A stretch of 13,021 bases of DNA, from NCBI GenBank assembly GCA_047630355.1, contig JBLHXN010000102.1, positions 1-13,021 of the forward strand. The letters run 5' to 3'. This document shows, in pieces, positions 1 to 6,661 of the stretch (position 1 is its first letter; every line of letters starts with the position of its first letter). This stretch comes from JANQUM01 sp047630355 (lineage in GTDB: Bacteria; Bacteroidota; Bacteroidia; Cytophagales; Spirosomataceae). Made by a program: the position numbers and the translations under genes. The notes under the pieces are model-generated. The model did no database searches, was not told where the DNA came from, and worked only from the letters and a program-made list of their open reading frames with translations.

Positions 1-340
1 ACTCGGCTGCACGTTTCTCCTTTAATCCACTTTGAATAACCAGTTCCTCATTCGCAATGATTAATTCTTCAGCCCGCTTTTCTTTCAGTTGGTTTTGAAA
101 TAGAAGTTCTTTGTTAGCAATAACCAGTTCTGCTGCACGTTTCTCTTTTTCTTCGTTTTGAAAAGCAAGTTCTTTGTTAGCAATGATTAACTCTGCTGCA
201 CGTTTCTCTTTTTCTTTGTTTTGAAAGGCAAGCTCTTTATTGGCAATGACTAACTCGGCTGCACGTTTCTCCTTTTCTTCGTTTTGAGAAAGAAGTTTAT
301 CGCGTGCAACGAGAAATTCTGCTTCTCGTTTTTCAATCAA
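1..340 (-). repeat. 63-bp in-frame tandem repeat, about five and a half copies
   Basis: The segment gctgcacgtttctc recurs at about 133, 196 and 259 with exact 63-bp spacing, and diverged versions lie at about 7 and 70. A more degenerate unit ends near 340. The copies near 133-280 are almost identical in DNA, while the outer copies have drifted. Each copy encodes one 21-residue coiled-coil unit, so gain or loss of a copy keeps the frame. Confidence 0.85.
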
Positions 341-421
341 AGCCTTAAAAGAATCACTCTCATGAAGTAATTCTTTTAACTTACTGATGAGTCCTTCCTT
401 GGTTTTGTCCTGAATGTCCAT
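1..421 (-). CDS. Partial coiled-coil repeat protein, N-terminus; probable sensor kinase
   Basis: An open frame runs from ATG at 421-419 to the left edge (140 codons, no stop), so the gene is 3'-truncated by the window. Residues 1-25 are a short charged helix (MDIQDKTKEGLISKLKELL). From about residue 28 the protein is a string of 21-residue units of the form KEKRAAEL-[VI]-IANKEL-x-FQN-x-E. Twenty-one residues are exactly three heptads, which fits a continuous coiled coil, and nothing resembles a signal peptide or membrane segment, so it is probably cytoplasmic. From family knowledge, this repeat is common in Bacteroidota ahead of PAS, histidine-kinase or cyclase domains, so the missing part is probably a sensor output module; that part is inference. 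No clear TAnnTTTG promoter lies upstream. Confidence 0.75.
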   Translation of the reverse strand, partial: MDIQDKTKEGLISKLKELLHESDSFKALIEKREAEFLVARDKLLSQNEEKEKRAAELVIANKELAFQNKEKEKRAAELIIANKELAFQNEEKEKRAAELVIANKELLFQNQLKEKRAEELIIANEELVIQSGLKEKRAAE

Positions 422-516
422 AGTAAAGTTTGTTTTTTAATGATGGAATGTCATAGCACTTAGCATTGGCTATAACGATGTTTTCCACCAGACCTTTCGG
501 GGATTGGAGCCCCCAT

Positions 517-576
517 TTTTAACTAACTTCCTGAGAGCGGAAATTTATTTCAGGTGAAGCATGAAGTTAGTTAAAA
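517..576. repeat. Perfect 14-bp inverted repeat with nested arms
   Basis: TTTTAACTAACTTC at 517-530 is exactly matched by its reverse complement at 563-576. A second pair, CCTGA (530-534) and TCAGG (550-554), sits inside, leaving an 8-nt asymmetric bulge. Each arm ends in an A/T run, so it could act as a terminator in either direction, or it could be the remnant of a small palindromic element. No gene end lies next to it that would need a terminator. Confidence 0.7.
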
Positions 577-680
577 CATGATAAGAACTACTATAATCTA
601 TTGATTATAAGATAATTATTATCATATTGGGAGTTGATTTTCTCATTCTGGGTACATTACTGCCCCAAAAGATCCAGTGG

Positions 681-746
681 ACAACAAGCGGCTATAAAAC
701 TATGTTCGATATTCATCGAAACACAGTTCATAGCCGCAAACAGTTA
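681..746. repeat. Long imperfect hairpin, attC-like in shape
   Basis: GCGGCTAT (688-695) pairs perfectly with ATAGCCGC (730-737). The inner arms AACTATGTTCGAT and ATCGAAACACAGTT pair with one mismatch and one extra base around a 4-nt loop. ACAAC lies just outside the left arm and GTTAT just outside the right arm. The overall plan (AAC, long imperfect stem, GTT, about 65 nt) resembles an integron attC site, but the outer boxes do not fully match RYYYAAC and GTTRRRY. No integrase is visible. It may equally be another intergenic palindrome. Confidence 0.5.
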
Positions 747-991
747 TATGTGTATTACCTTTTTTGGAATATATTGTGCAATACGCAAACCTAATCTATA
801 TGGTAACTAATTTACAGTAAAATTCGGATATTCAAGTGTACTGATGTAAAATTACATTTTGGGTATATGAATTTATATGGCTGACTATTAGCGAATTATG
901 GATTTGGAGAGTTCTGGAAATATTAATACCTCCAAAAGTAAACGTTTGTAACCGTTAATATCGGAAGTACAGAAAACAAACCCCTTAAAAA

Positions 992-1022
992 CAAAAAAAG
1001 CCTTTTCATTTAAGAAAAGGAC
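992..1022 (-). terminator. Intrinsic terminator, downstream copy
   Basis: On the minus strand a 7-bp stem (CCTTTTC / GAAAAGG, 1001-1007 with 1014-1020) and 6-nt loop are followed by a run of seven T (993-999). It is closely similar to the tRNA-His terminator about 100 bp upstream, down to the AAGT before the stem, and looks like a duplicated copy. Confidence 0.75.
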
Positions 1023-1090
1023 TTCAAATCTACGGGAAGATGTTGGTCGGAGCGACGTTTCTCCGTTTCGACTTGAACCCACCACATTCC
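1023..1090 (-). pseudogene. Possible decayed tRNA 3'-end copies
   Basis: On the minus strand, the segment immediately before the 992-1022 terminator (GACCAACATCTTCCCG) lines up with the end of the real tRNA-His and its trailer (GCCCCATCATTCTCCC) with scattered changes. Slightly upstream, GTGGTGGGTTCAAGTC (about 1067-1082) matches the tRNA-His T-arm GTCGTGGGTTCGAGCC at 13 of 16 positions. No D-arm, anticodon arm or acceptor pairing can be built, so it cannot be a working tRNA. A duplicated tRNA-His segment that has decayed is the simplest explanation, but chance similarity is possible. Confidence 0.35.
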
Positions 1091-1095
1091 CAAAC

Positions 1096-1130
1096 AAAAA
1101 AAAGTCCCTTTCAACTAAGAAAGGGACTTT
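1096..1130 (-). terminator. Intrinsic terminator of tRNA-His
   Basis: AAAGTCCCTTTC (1101-1112) and GAAAGGGACTTT (1119-1130) form a perfect 12-bp stem with a 6-nt loop, followed on the minus strand by a long T-run. It begins about 10 nt after the 3' end of the tRNA. Confidence 0.9.
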
Positions 1131-1139
1131 CAAGACGAG

Positions 1140-1214
1140 GGAGAATGATGGGGCTCGAACCCACGACCCCCGGCACCACAAACCAGTGCTCTAACCAACT
1201 GAGCTACAATCTCC
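1140..1214 (-). tRNA. tRNA-His (anticodon GTG)
   Basis: The minus strand folds as a standard cloverleaf: D-arm GCTC/GAGC, anticodon stem CTGGT/GCCGG with loop TTGTGGT giving anticodon GTG, and T-arm GTGGG/CCCAT with loop TTCGAGC. The extra 5' base G-1 (1214) opposite C73 (1140), the histidine identity pair, is encoded. The acceptor stem has one T5-T68 mismatch. CCA is not encoded. It has its own promoter upstream and terminator downstream, and stands alone. Confidence 0.93.
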
Positions 1215-1229
1215 GTCTATTTGGAAATG

Positions 1230-1260
1230 CAAAATTAGAAGTAATCATACATTCGTGCAA
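1230..1260 (-). promoter_or_regulatory. Bacteroidota-type promoter of tRNA-His
   Basis: Reading the minus strand, TTG (1260-1258) is followed after 20 bp by TAATTTTG (1237-1230), which matches the TTG / TAnnTTTG pattern known for Bacteroidota. Transcription would start a few bases before the tRNA 5' end at 1214. Confidence 0.7.
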
Positions 1261-1297
1261 CTATTTTTCGCAATTTTGTTGCTCAAAGTAAAAAAAT

Positions 1298-2197
1298 ATG
1301 ATTTATCTCGCTTTAAGCGTCCTGTTTTCCGTCTTATTACTGGTCAATTTTCGTCTTTTTCCGAAATACGATGTGAACACCACGCAAGCTATTTCGCTGA
1401 ATTACGTCATTTGTTTCATAACCGGACTCATTCTGATGCCCAAGGGGCAATCGTTTGCCTTAGATTTGTCTCAAAACTGGACTTGGTATTGCTTGCTCCT
1501 CGGTATTGGGTTTATCGTTACTTTTCTGTTATCGGGCCTTGCCACGCAACGGATGGGAATGACCGCTACTTCGTTGGCGAATAATGTTTCGTTAGTGTTG
1601 CCCGTTATGGCAAGTTTATTCCTGTTCAATACCGATATGCAATTTGATGCCGTGAATTACCTCGGCTTGGCGTGTGCGTTTGTGGCGTTGGTAATGGTGA
1701 GTATCAAAAAAGAAACCGAAACAGCCTCTGAGTTAAAATCTGTTGGAGTCAGTGGAGGACTGTTGGTCATCGGCGTATTTTTGATGTACGGAATAACTAA
1801 TACTGCCATTAACTTTCTGAATTTAAATTATATCCCAAACCCCGATCTGACAATCCCCGTAACATTAGTAATGGTCTTGGGGGCAGTCGTTGCCGGACTA
1901 TGTTTATTTGCCTACACTTCGTGGAAGGAAAATAAGCTACCGAATAAGCAAACGCTTATTGCAAGTGTCACGCTTGGCGTACCAAATTTTCTGTCTTTCT
2001 TTTTATTGATTTTGGCTTTGACTGCATTCGGTAATAGTGGAGCGTTCGTTTATCCAATTTACAATATCGGGGTGATATTGGCTTCTTCGTTAATCGGAAT
2101 TTTGTTTTTTAAAGAAAAAATTTCGCCGTTAAACTACACGGGTTTGGGAATCGCTTTCCTGGCGATTCTGCTGATCTCTCATCAAAGTATTTTTTAA
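1298..2197 (+). CDS. EamA/DMT-family transporter, upstream copy
   Basis: This is an integral inner-membrane protein of 299 residues, hydrophobic along its whole length and with a pattern consistent with about ten helices in two homologous halves (about 1-135 and 148-296), as in the drug/metabolite transporter superfamily. The second half carries the usual late features: a YPIYNIGVILASSLIGILFFKEKI segment-type helix followed by NYTGLGIAFLAILLI. Family members export amino acids, metabolites or drugs; the substrate cannot be read from sequence. The ATG at 1298 is the first in frame that gives the expected N-terminal helix. The gene is 10 nt upstream of a second transporter of the same fold, so the two are probably co-transcribed and might work as a pair. 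Confidence 0.85.
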   Translation: MIYLALSVLFSVLLLVNFRLFPKYDVNTTQAISLNYVICFITGLILMPKGQSFALDLSQNWTWYCLLLGIGFIVTFLLSGLATQRMGMTATSLANNVSLVLPVMASLFLFNTDMQFDAVNYLGLACAFVALVMVSIKKETETASELKSVGVSGGLLVIGVFLMYGITNTAINFLNLNYIPNPDLTIPVTLVMVLGAVVAGLCLFAYTSWKENKLPNKQTLIASVTLGVPNFLSFFLLILALTAFGNSGAFVYPIYNIGVILASSLIGILFFKEKISPLNYTGLGIAFLAILLISHQSIF

Positions 2198-2207
2198 TTT
2201 TTTGTAA

Positions 2208-3089
2208 ATGACTCCCAAGCAGCGTGGCGTTTTATTAGTAGCATTCGGAGCGATCATGTTCTCAGCGAAAGCCATCGTTATCAAAATGGCGTACACCAAT
2301 TTTGAAGTTGATGACATCACGTTGCTGACTTTACGGTTTGGGTTTGCATTGCCGTTTTTTGCTATAATTGCCGTTTGGCGTTATCAAAAAGGATTATTCA
2401 AAGGAATTTCCAAGAAGGATTGGGGAATCATCGCGTTGCTTTCCATGCTTGGGTATTATATCGCTTCGTGGTTTGACTTCATGGGATTGCAATATATCAC
2501 CGCCGGACTCGAACGCATTATTCTATTTATTTATCCAACGCTCGTTGTTCTTTTCTCGAGGATATTCTTGGGTAAAACCATTTCCCGAAAAGCCATGATT
2601 GCATTGGGAATTACTTATCTCGGTGTTTTCATTATTGTTATAGACCCGCATATTTTTGAAGCGGAAAATTTCATCAAAGGCGGTAGCATGATTTTGGTAA
2701 GTGCTGTAACCTATGCGTTGTATTTGGTATTCGGCGGTGAGCAAATCAACAAATATGGCTCGATAAATTTTAACAGTATTGCCATGCTTTTCTCGTCGGT
2801 TTATGTGGTGTTACACTTTACTGCTTTCTCCGATATGTCAATTACCGCCTTGCCATTGAGCTTGTACGGTTACGGAATTGTGCTGGCAATTTTTTGTACA
2901 ATACTCCCCACATTCATGGTCATGGAAGGTATCAAATTATTGGGGGCAAATCTTGGTTCTATTGTGGCGAGTATTGGTCCGGTTTCAACCATTTTTCTGG
3001 GTTATATTTTCTTGGGTGAAACCTTCACCATTCAGGAATTGATTGGTTCGGCGTTGGTAATTGTGGGCGTTGTGCTGATTGGGAAGTAA
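2208..3089 (+). CDS. EamA/DMT-family transporter, downstream copy
   Basis: A 293-residue membrane protein with two EamA repeats (about 8-140 and 155-292). The N-terminus RGVLLVAFGAIMFSAKAI is the typical first helix with a lysine inside it. The second repeat ends with the family-typical block SIGPVSTIFLGYIFLGE followed by a final helix (LIGSALVIVGVVLIG). It is clearly a different protein from its upstream neighbour, with little identity, so it is not a recent duplicate. Start ATG lies 10 nt after the upstream stop, suggesting one transcript. It ends 12 bp from the convergent end of the PLP-enzyme gene, with no terminator hairpin between. An amino-acid exporter role fits the neighbouring Lrp and PLP genes but is inference. 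Confidence 0.86.
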   Translation: MTPKQRGVLLVAFGAIMFSAKAIVIKMAYTNFEVDDITLLTLRFGFALPFFAIIAVWRYQKGLFKGISKKDWGIIALLSMLGYYIASWFDFMGLQYITAGLERIILFIYPTLVVLFSRIFLGKTISRKAMIALGITYLGVFIIVIDPHIFEAENFIKGGSMILVSAVTYALYLVFGGEQINKYGSINFNSIAMLFSSVYVVLHFTAFSDMSITALPLSLYGYGIVLAIFCTILPTFMVMEGIKLLGANLGSIVASIGPVSTIFLGYIFLGETFTIQELIGSALVIVGVVLIGK

Positions 3090-3101
3090 GTCCTTTGTGA
3101 G

Positions 3102-4349
3102 CTACACTTTACTCAAAGCATTTTCTATATCCGCAATAAGGTCTTCGTGGTTTTCTACCCCGATTGATAGCCGAACAAGCGATTCTGTAATTCCTATTTT
3201 TGATTTTAGTTCTGGGGGCAATGCGGTGTGTGTCATTGTTGCCGGGTGTTGCACCAAACTTTCCGTGCTGCCCAGGCTTACTGCCAATTTTATTAATTTC
3301 AAGTGATTCAGAAACCGAAAAGCCTCTTTTTCTTTTCCTTTAACCTCGAATGCAATCATGGCTCCGGGCGAAGAATACTGCTTTTTGTAAAGTGCATGTT
3401 CTTTGGTATTTTCAGGAATACAACCTAAATAATGCACCGTCTGCACTTTTGGGTGCCTGACTAGAAAAGCCGCAACTTCCTGAGCATTTTTTGCCTGCTG
3501 CTCCATCCTTACTTTCAGTGTTTCAAGGCTGCGTAATAATAACCAACACGTATGCGGACTTGCCATATTGCCCAGAAAAGTCCGTAAGGTTTTTACGCGT
3601 TTCATTAGTTCGTCATTTCCCAGAACCGCTCCGGCAATTAAGTCGCTGTGACCGCCAATGTATTTCGTTGCCGAATAGATCACAATGTCAGCACCCAATT
3701 GCAGCGGATGAGACCATAGTGGTCCCATATAGGTGTTGTCAACAGCCACGTAAACGGCTTTTTCTTCAGTTTTGAAATGGTCAGCCACTTCTTTGCACAA
3801 ACCAATATCAATCAGTTCATTGGTAGGGTTTGCGGGAGTTTCGATATAGATGAGCGATAATTTGTTTGATTTTCCCGATGATTTTACCAGTTCTATGAGT
3901 TCTGATTTGTTTTGACCCGGTCTAAAACCTACTGATTCTACACCAATGGCTTTGAGGAAATGATTGATAAAATGCTCGGTTCCGCCGTAAGTGGGTAGGC
4001 TGTACAAGAGTAAATCTCCAGGTTTTAAGAACTCAAGTAACGTGGTGCTGATAGCTGACATACCGCTTTCAAAAACCGCACATTGATCAGCTTCATCCCA
4101 AAGGCAAAGCCGTTCTTCGAGAATTTGGAGGTTTGGGTTATTTATCCTACTGTAGATGAGACCAAGCTCTTCGTCTTGTCCTTTTTCTCTCAAGCCGTAA
4201 GCAATTTCAAAAAATGCTTTGCCTTCTTCTGCCGTCTTGAAAACGAACGTAGAAGTTTGAAATATTGGGGGTTTTATTGCACCTTCTGATAACTCGGGCT
4301 TGTATCCGTGAGACATCATAAGGCTTTCAGGACGGAGGGCTGATTTCAT
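3102..4349 (-). CDS. PLP-dependent Cys/Met metabolism enzyme (CGS / methionine gamma-lyase family)
   Basis: A 415-residue cytoplasmic enzyme of the trans-sulfuration family. The PLP Schiff-base lysine is K229 in SATKYIGGHSDL. Other landmarks are YSR (66-68, phosphate contact from the partner subunit), the ESGMSAIS block (94-101), the YGGT loop (121-124), the D204 that binds the PLP ring (VAVDNTY), and SLGSTESLVQHPA near the C-terminus. Members perform gamma- or beta-elimination or replacement on homocysteine, methionine, cystathionine or cysteine; the exact reaction cannot be set by eye. An insertion around residues 50-62 before YSR is longer than in enterobacterial MetB. It is divergent from an Lrp/AsnC gene that probably controls it, and convergent with the transporter pair. 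Confidence 0.9.
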   Translation of the reverse strand: MKSALRPESLMMSHGYKPELSEGAIKPPIFQTSTFVFKTAEEGKAFFEIAYGLREKGQDEELGLIYSRINNPNLQILEERLCLWDEADQCAVFESGMSAISTTLLEFLKPGDLLLYSLPTYGGTEHFINHFLKAIGVESVGFRPGQNKSELIELVKSSGKSNKLSLIYIETPANPTNELIDIGLCKEVADHFKTEEKAVYVAVDNTYMGPLWSHPLQLGADIVIYSATKYIGGHSDLIAGAVLGNDELMKRVKTLRTFLGNMASPHTCWLLLRSLETLKVRMEQQAKNAQEVAAFLVRHPKVQTVHYLGCIPENTKEHALYKKQYSSPGAMIAFEVKGKEKEAFRFLNHLKLIKLAVSLGSTESLVQHPATMTHTALPPELKSKIGITESLVRLSIGVENHEDLIADIENALSKV

Positions 4350-4375
4350 ATGTAACTTTGCTGTTGTAGTTGTTG

Positions 4376-4383
4376 CAAATTTA
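4376..4383 (-). promoter_or_regulatory. Candidate -7 element for the PLP-enzyme gene
   Basis: TAAATTTG on the minus strand fits TAnnTTTG and lies 27 bp ahead of the start codon. I see no good TTG at the expected -33 spacing, which could mean that the promoter depends on an activator. The left arm of the 10-bp inverted pair (4388-4397) falls in the spacer. Confidence 0.4.
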
Positions 4384-4387
4384 CTAA

Positions 4388-4510
4388 GTTTAGGAATCAG
4401 TTAGTTTAGTGCATAAAATATTGGTTATTATTCCGTTTAAAATAAAAAAAATAGGAAATTGTATTTTAAATTTTGGTTGATTAGTTACTCGTAAGGAAAA
4501 ATTCCTAAAC
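4388..4510. promoter_or_regulatory. Paired inverted operator-like sites between divergent genes
   Basis: GTTTAGGAAT at 4388-4397 recurs exactly as its reverse complement ATTCCTAAAC at 4501-4510. A partial third copy of the core, TAGGAA, lies at 4452-4457. One site is immediately before the start of the Lrp/AsnC gene and the other sits beside the candidate promoter of the PLP enzyme. Lrp/AsnC proteins are oligomers that usually bind several phased sites and control themselves and a divergent target, so these are good candidates for that regulator's operator; binding itself is inference. Confidence 0.5.
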
Positions 4511-4972
4511 ATGAAAATAGACGAAACAGATAAACGTTTGTTGGAGTCATTACAAAACGACTCTGGTACTAATATAAAAGAGTTAGTATCTCGGCTGAAC
4601 CTCACTAAGACACCGATTTACGAACGGATAAAAAGGTACCTCAGAGAAGGTATTATAAAAAAATACGTTGCGGTGATTGATTCTGCCAGGCTTGGTAACT
4701 CAATGGTAGTTTTTTGTTCCGTCTCACTTGAGAGCCAGAAGCTGGAATCTATCGAAGCGTTCGGAACGGCGGTTAAGAAAATTCCCGAAGTTATTGAATG
4801 TTACCTGATGGGCGGGGCGAACGATTTCCTGCTAAAAATAATTGTTAAAGATTTAGAAGATTACCATCGGTTTTCGTCCGGTAAACTTGCCGCTTTGTCG
4901 AATGTGTCGCAGATTAAAAGCTCGTTTGTAATCAACGAAGTCAAACGATCAACAGTCATACCGGTTTATTAG
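4511..4972 (+). CDS. Lrp/AsnC-family transcriptional regulator
   Basis: A 153-residue protein of normal family length. Residues 1-55 form the N-terminal winged helix-turn-helix: DETDKRLLESLQNDSG opens helix 1, and LVSRLNLTKTPIYERIKRY is the recognition part. Residues 65-145 form the RAM ligand-binding domain, with the family glycine/aspartate turn GGANDFLLKI at 101-110 where amino acids bind in relatives. It should act as a dimer or octamer sensing an amino acid. The gene is divergent from the PLP Cys/Met enzyme, the classic arrangement for a local, amino-acid-responsive regulator. The start ATG at 4511 directly follows one arm of the inverted pair, implying self-control by blocking early transcription or translation. 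Confidence 0.92.
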   Translation: MKIDETDKRLLESLQNDSGTNIKELVSRLNLTKTPIYERIKRYLREGIIKKYVAVIDSARLGNSMVVFCSVSLESQKLESIEAFGTAVKKIPEVIECYLMGGANDFLLKIIVKDLEDYHRFSSGKLAALSNVSQIKSSFVINEVKRSTVIPVY

Positions 4973-5053
4973 ATTCACCTGTTGTGATGGCGGACGTTTC
5001 TGTTTAAAGTGCTACTTTTACGTTCCTAATTTCTCATATTTCAAATCTAACTA

Positions 5054-6316
5054 ATGAAATTGCTCTTTACTTCGGTTCTTTTCTTCTGTTGCTTCGTCGT
5101 TTTTTCGCAAAATCTGACTTACGAAGAAGCCTTGAAAAACGAAATTTTCGCAAATCAGATTGAAAATACCGAAGCTTCCAAGCAGAAACCGTACGTTGTC
5201 ATGGTTTCGATTGATGGTTTTCGCCACGATTACGCGAAGAAGTACAACGCCAAAAATATACTGGCGATTGCGGAGAACGGTAGCTCGGCGAGTAGCATGA
5301 TTCCGTCGTTTCCTTCTAAGACATTCCCGAATCATTATACAATGGTAACGGGGCTTTATCCGCAGAATCACGGCATTGTTTCAAACTCATTTTACGATAA
5401 ATCAATCGAAAAAGAATACCGGATCGGTGATCGGGATGCGGTAGAAAACGGAAGCTGGTACGGAGGTGTTCCGTTGTGGAATCTTGCTCAATTGCAGGGA
5501 ATGTGTGCGGCTTCTTATTTTTGGGTCGGTTCTGAAGCGAATGTAAATGGTTTACGTCCAAAATATTACTACACTTACGAAAAGCAAACACCGTACGAAT
5601 ACCGCGTACAGCGGATTTTAGAATGGTTGAAATTACCCGAAGCTACCCGTCCGCATTTTATAACGCTTTACTTTTCTTTGGTTGACACGCAAGGACACCG
5701 GTTCGGACCTGACGCTGAAGAAACACGAGAAGCCGTATTGACCGTAGATGAACAAATTGGAGCTTTACGAAAAGGGCTGAAAGAATCAGGATTGCCAATT
5801 AGTTTGGTAGTAACTTCTGACCACGGAATGGCGGATATTACCAAACTTATCAATATTCATGATTACTTGGAGTTGGAAAGGGAGCAGTTTTACAGCGGCC
5901 CAATGGCGATGATTTACACGAAGAACGAAGCCGAAACGAGTGATTTCTACGAAAAGCTACAAAATCGTGAACACCTGAAAGTTTACAAAAAAGATGCCGT
6001 TCCGAGTTACCTCAATTTTAATAAAGGCGACAGGATTGGTGATTTAGTATTGATTACCGAACCACCGTACAACGTTATTTATACCGAGAAAGAGATTACG
6101 GAAGTGAGGCCCGGCGGCACGCACGGTTACGATCCTTTTGAATTTAAGGATATGCACGCTATTTTTTACATCGAAGGGCCGAAAATCAAAAAGAACTACG
6201 TGCTTTCTCCGATAGAAAATATTCATATTTACCCGTTGGTTGCTCATTTGCTGGGGCTGAAATTAATTACGCCAATTGACGGGAAATTGGAAGTTACGGA
6301 AGGGGTTTTGAAGTAG
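5054..6316 (+). CDS. Secreted nucleotide pyrophosphatase/phosphodiesterase (NPP family)
   Basis: A 420-residue type I phosphodiesterase/nucleotide pyrophosphatase of the alkaline phosphatase superfamily. Residues 1-18 are a signal peptide (MKLLFTSVLFFCCFVVFS), with cleavage likely before QN, so it acts in the periplasm or outside. The catalytic set is complete: D54 (SIDGFR), nucleophile T90 (FPSKTFPNHYT), D211 and H215 (DTQGHRFGPD), D256 and H257 (TSDHGMAD), and H357 (GGTHGYDP), which together should bind two zinc ions. Likely substrates are nucleotides or other phosphodiesters, giving phosphate or nucleosides; phosphate-monoester or lipid substrates are also possible. It starts 81 bp after the regulator gene and its role looks unrelated to that locus. 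I see no clear terminator after it. Confidence 0.9.
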   Translation: MKLLFTSVLFFCCFVVFSQNLTYEEALKNEIFANQIENTEASKQKPYVVMVSIDGFRHDYAKKYNAKNILAIAENGSSASSMIPSFPSKTFPNHYTMVTGLYPQNHGIVSNSFYDKSIEKEYRIGDRDAVENGSWYGGVPLWNLAQLQGMCAASYFWVGSEANVNGLRPKYYYTYEKQTPYEYRVQRILEWLKLPEATRPHFITLYFSLVDTQGHRFGPDAEETREAVLTVDEQIGALRKGLKESGLPISLVVTSDHGMADITKLINIHDYLELEREQFYSGPMAMIYTKNEAETSDFYEKLQNREHLKVYKKDAVPSYLNFNKGDRIGDLVLITEPPYNVIYTEKEITEVRPGGTHGYDPFEFKDMHAIFYIEGPKIKKNYVLSPIENIHIYPLVAHLLGLKLITPIDGKLEVTEGVLK

Positions 6317-6661
6317 GGACAATCCATCATTCGTCTGTGGTGTCGTCAAACTTTTTGCTCCATCGGAGCTATGTATTAATAGTATAATTGAAGTTTCAAT
6401 TAGTAGAGTGCCGGAGGTACGAGACATTTTTATGCTATTTACCGTCCCCCTGGGACTTACAGACTTCTTTACAATTACTGTTTCTACTAATATTTCATCC
6501 CGATGGGGTGCTATATTCTGATTTTGTAGAGATAAATTTAGATAGTGCTCTGTTTTTTTACGGTAAGTGTCTAATAATAAGAACCTTATTCCTCATTAAC
6601 AATTCGTAAACAACTCCAACGCCTTTTTCTGCATCTTATTAGTAACTAACACATTAAGATT
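6317..6661. other. Gene-free stretch with a structured repeat-like segment
   Basis: No credible gene. The segment AATTGAA-GT-TTCAATT (6386-6401) is a palindrome. ATTAGTAGA (6399-6407) is matched by TCTACTAAT (6483-6491), enclosing a unit with the small hairpin GTCCC-CCT-GGGAC. The motif GTGCCGGAGGTACGA (from about 6409) resembles a dispersed intergenic repeat I recall from Bacteroidota genomes; I cannot confirm that here. The last 60 bp before 6662 should hold the promoter of the next gene, but no TAnnTTTG is evident. Confidence 0.45.

Larger units (their letters stand above)
422..1095. other. Gene-free stretch with hairpins and a decayed tRNA 3' copy
   Basis: I find no credible coding frame here. 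The stretch holds a 14-bp perfect inverted repeat (517-576), an attC-like hairpin (681-746), an AT-rich stretch (about 750-960) in which I see nothing, and a terminator with a tRNA-like remnant behind it (992-1090). The sequence from about 470 to 515 includes a short GGGG/CCCC hairpin at about 499-514 followed by a T-run. Confidence 0.6.

Noticed and set aside
602..636. Short AT-rich palindromes such as GATAATTATTATC.
   Set aside because: Expected by chance in DNA this AT-rich; no neighbouring start site gives it meaning.
1040..1291. An 83-residue plus-strand frame across the tRNA-His and terminators.
   Set aside because: It translates tRNA and hairpin sequence; a known type of false gene call.
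6388..6609. A 73-residue plus-strand frame before the Ser/Arg-rich gene.
   Set aside because: It runs through the repeat-like hairpins and has no ribosome-binding site or domain.
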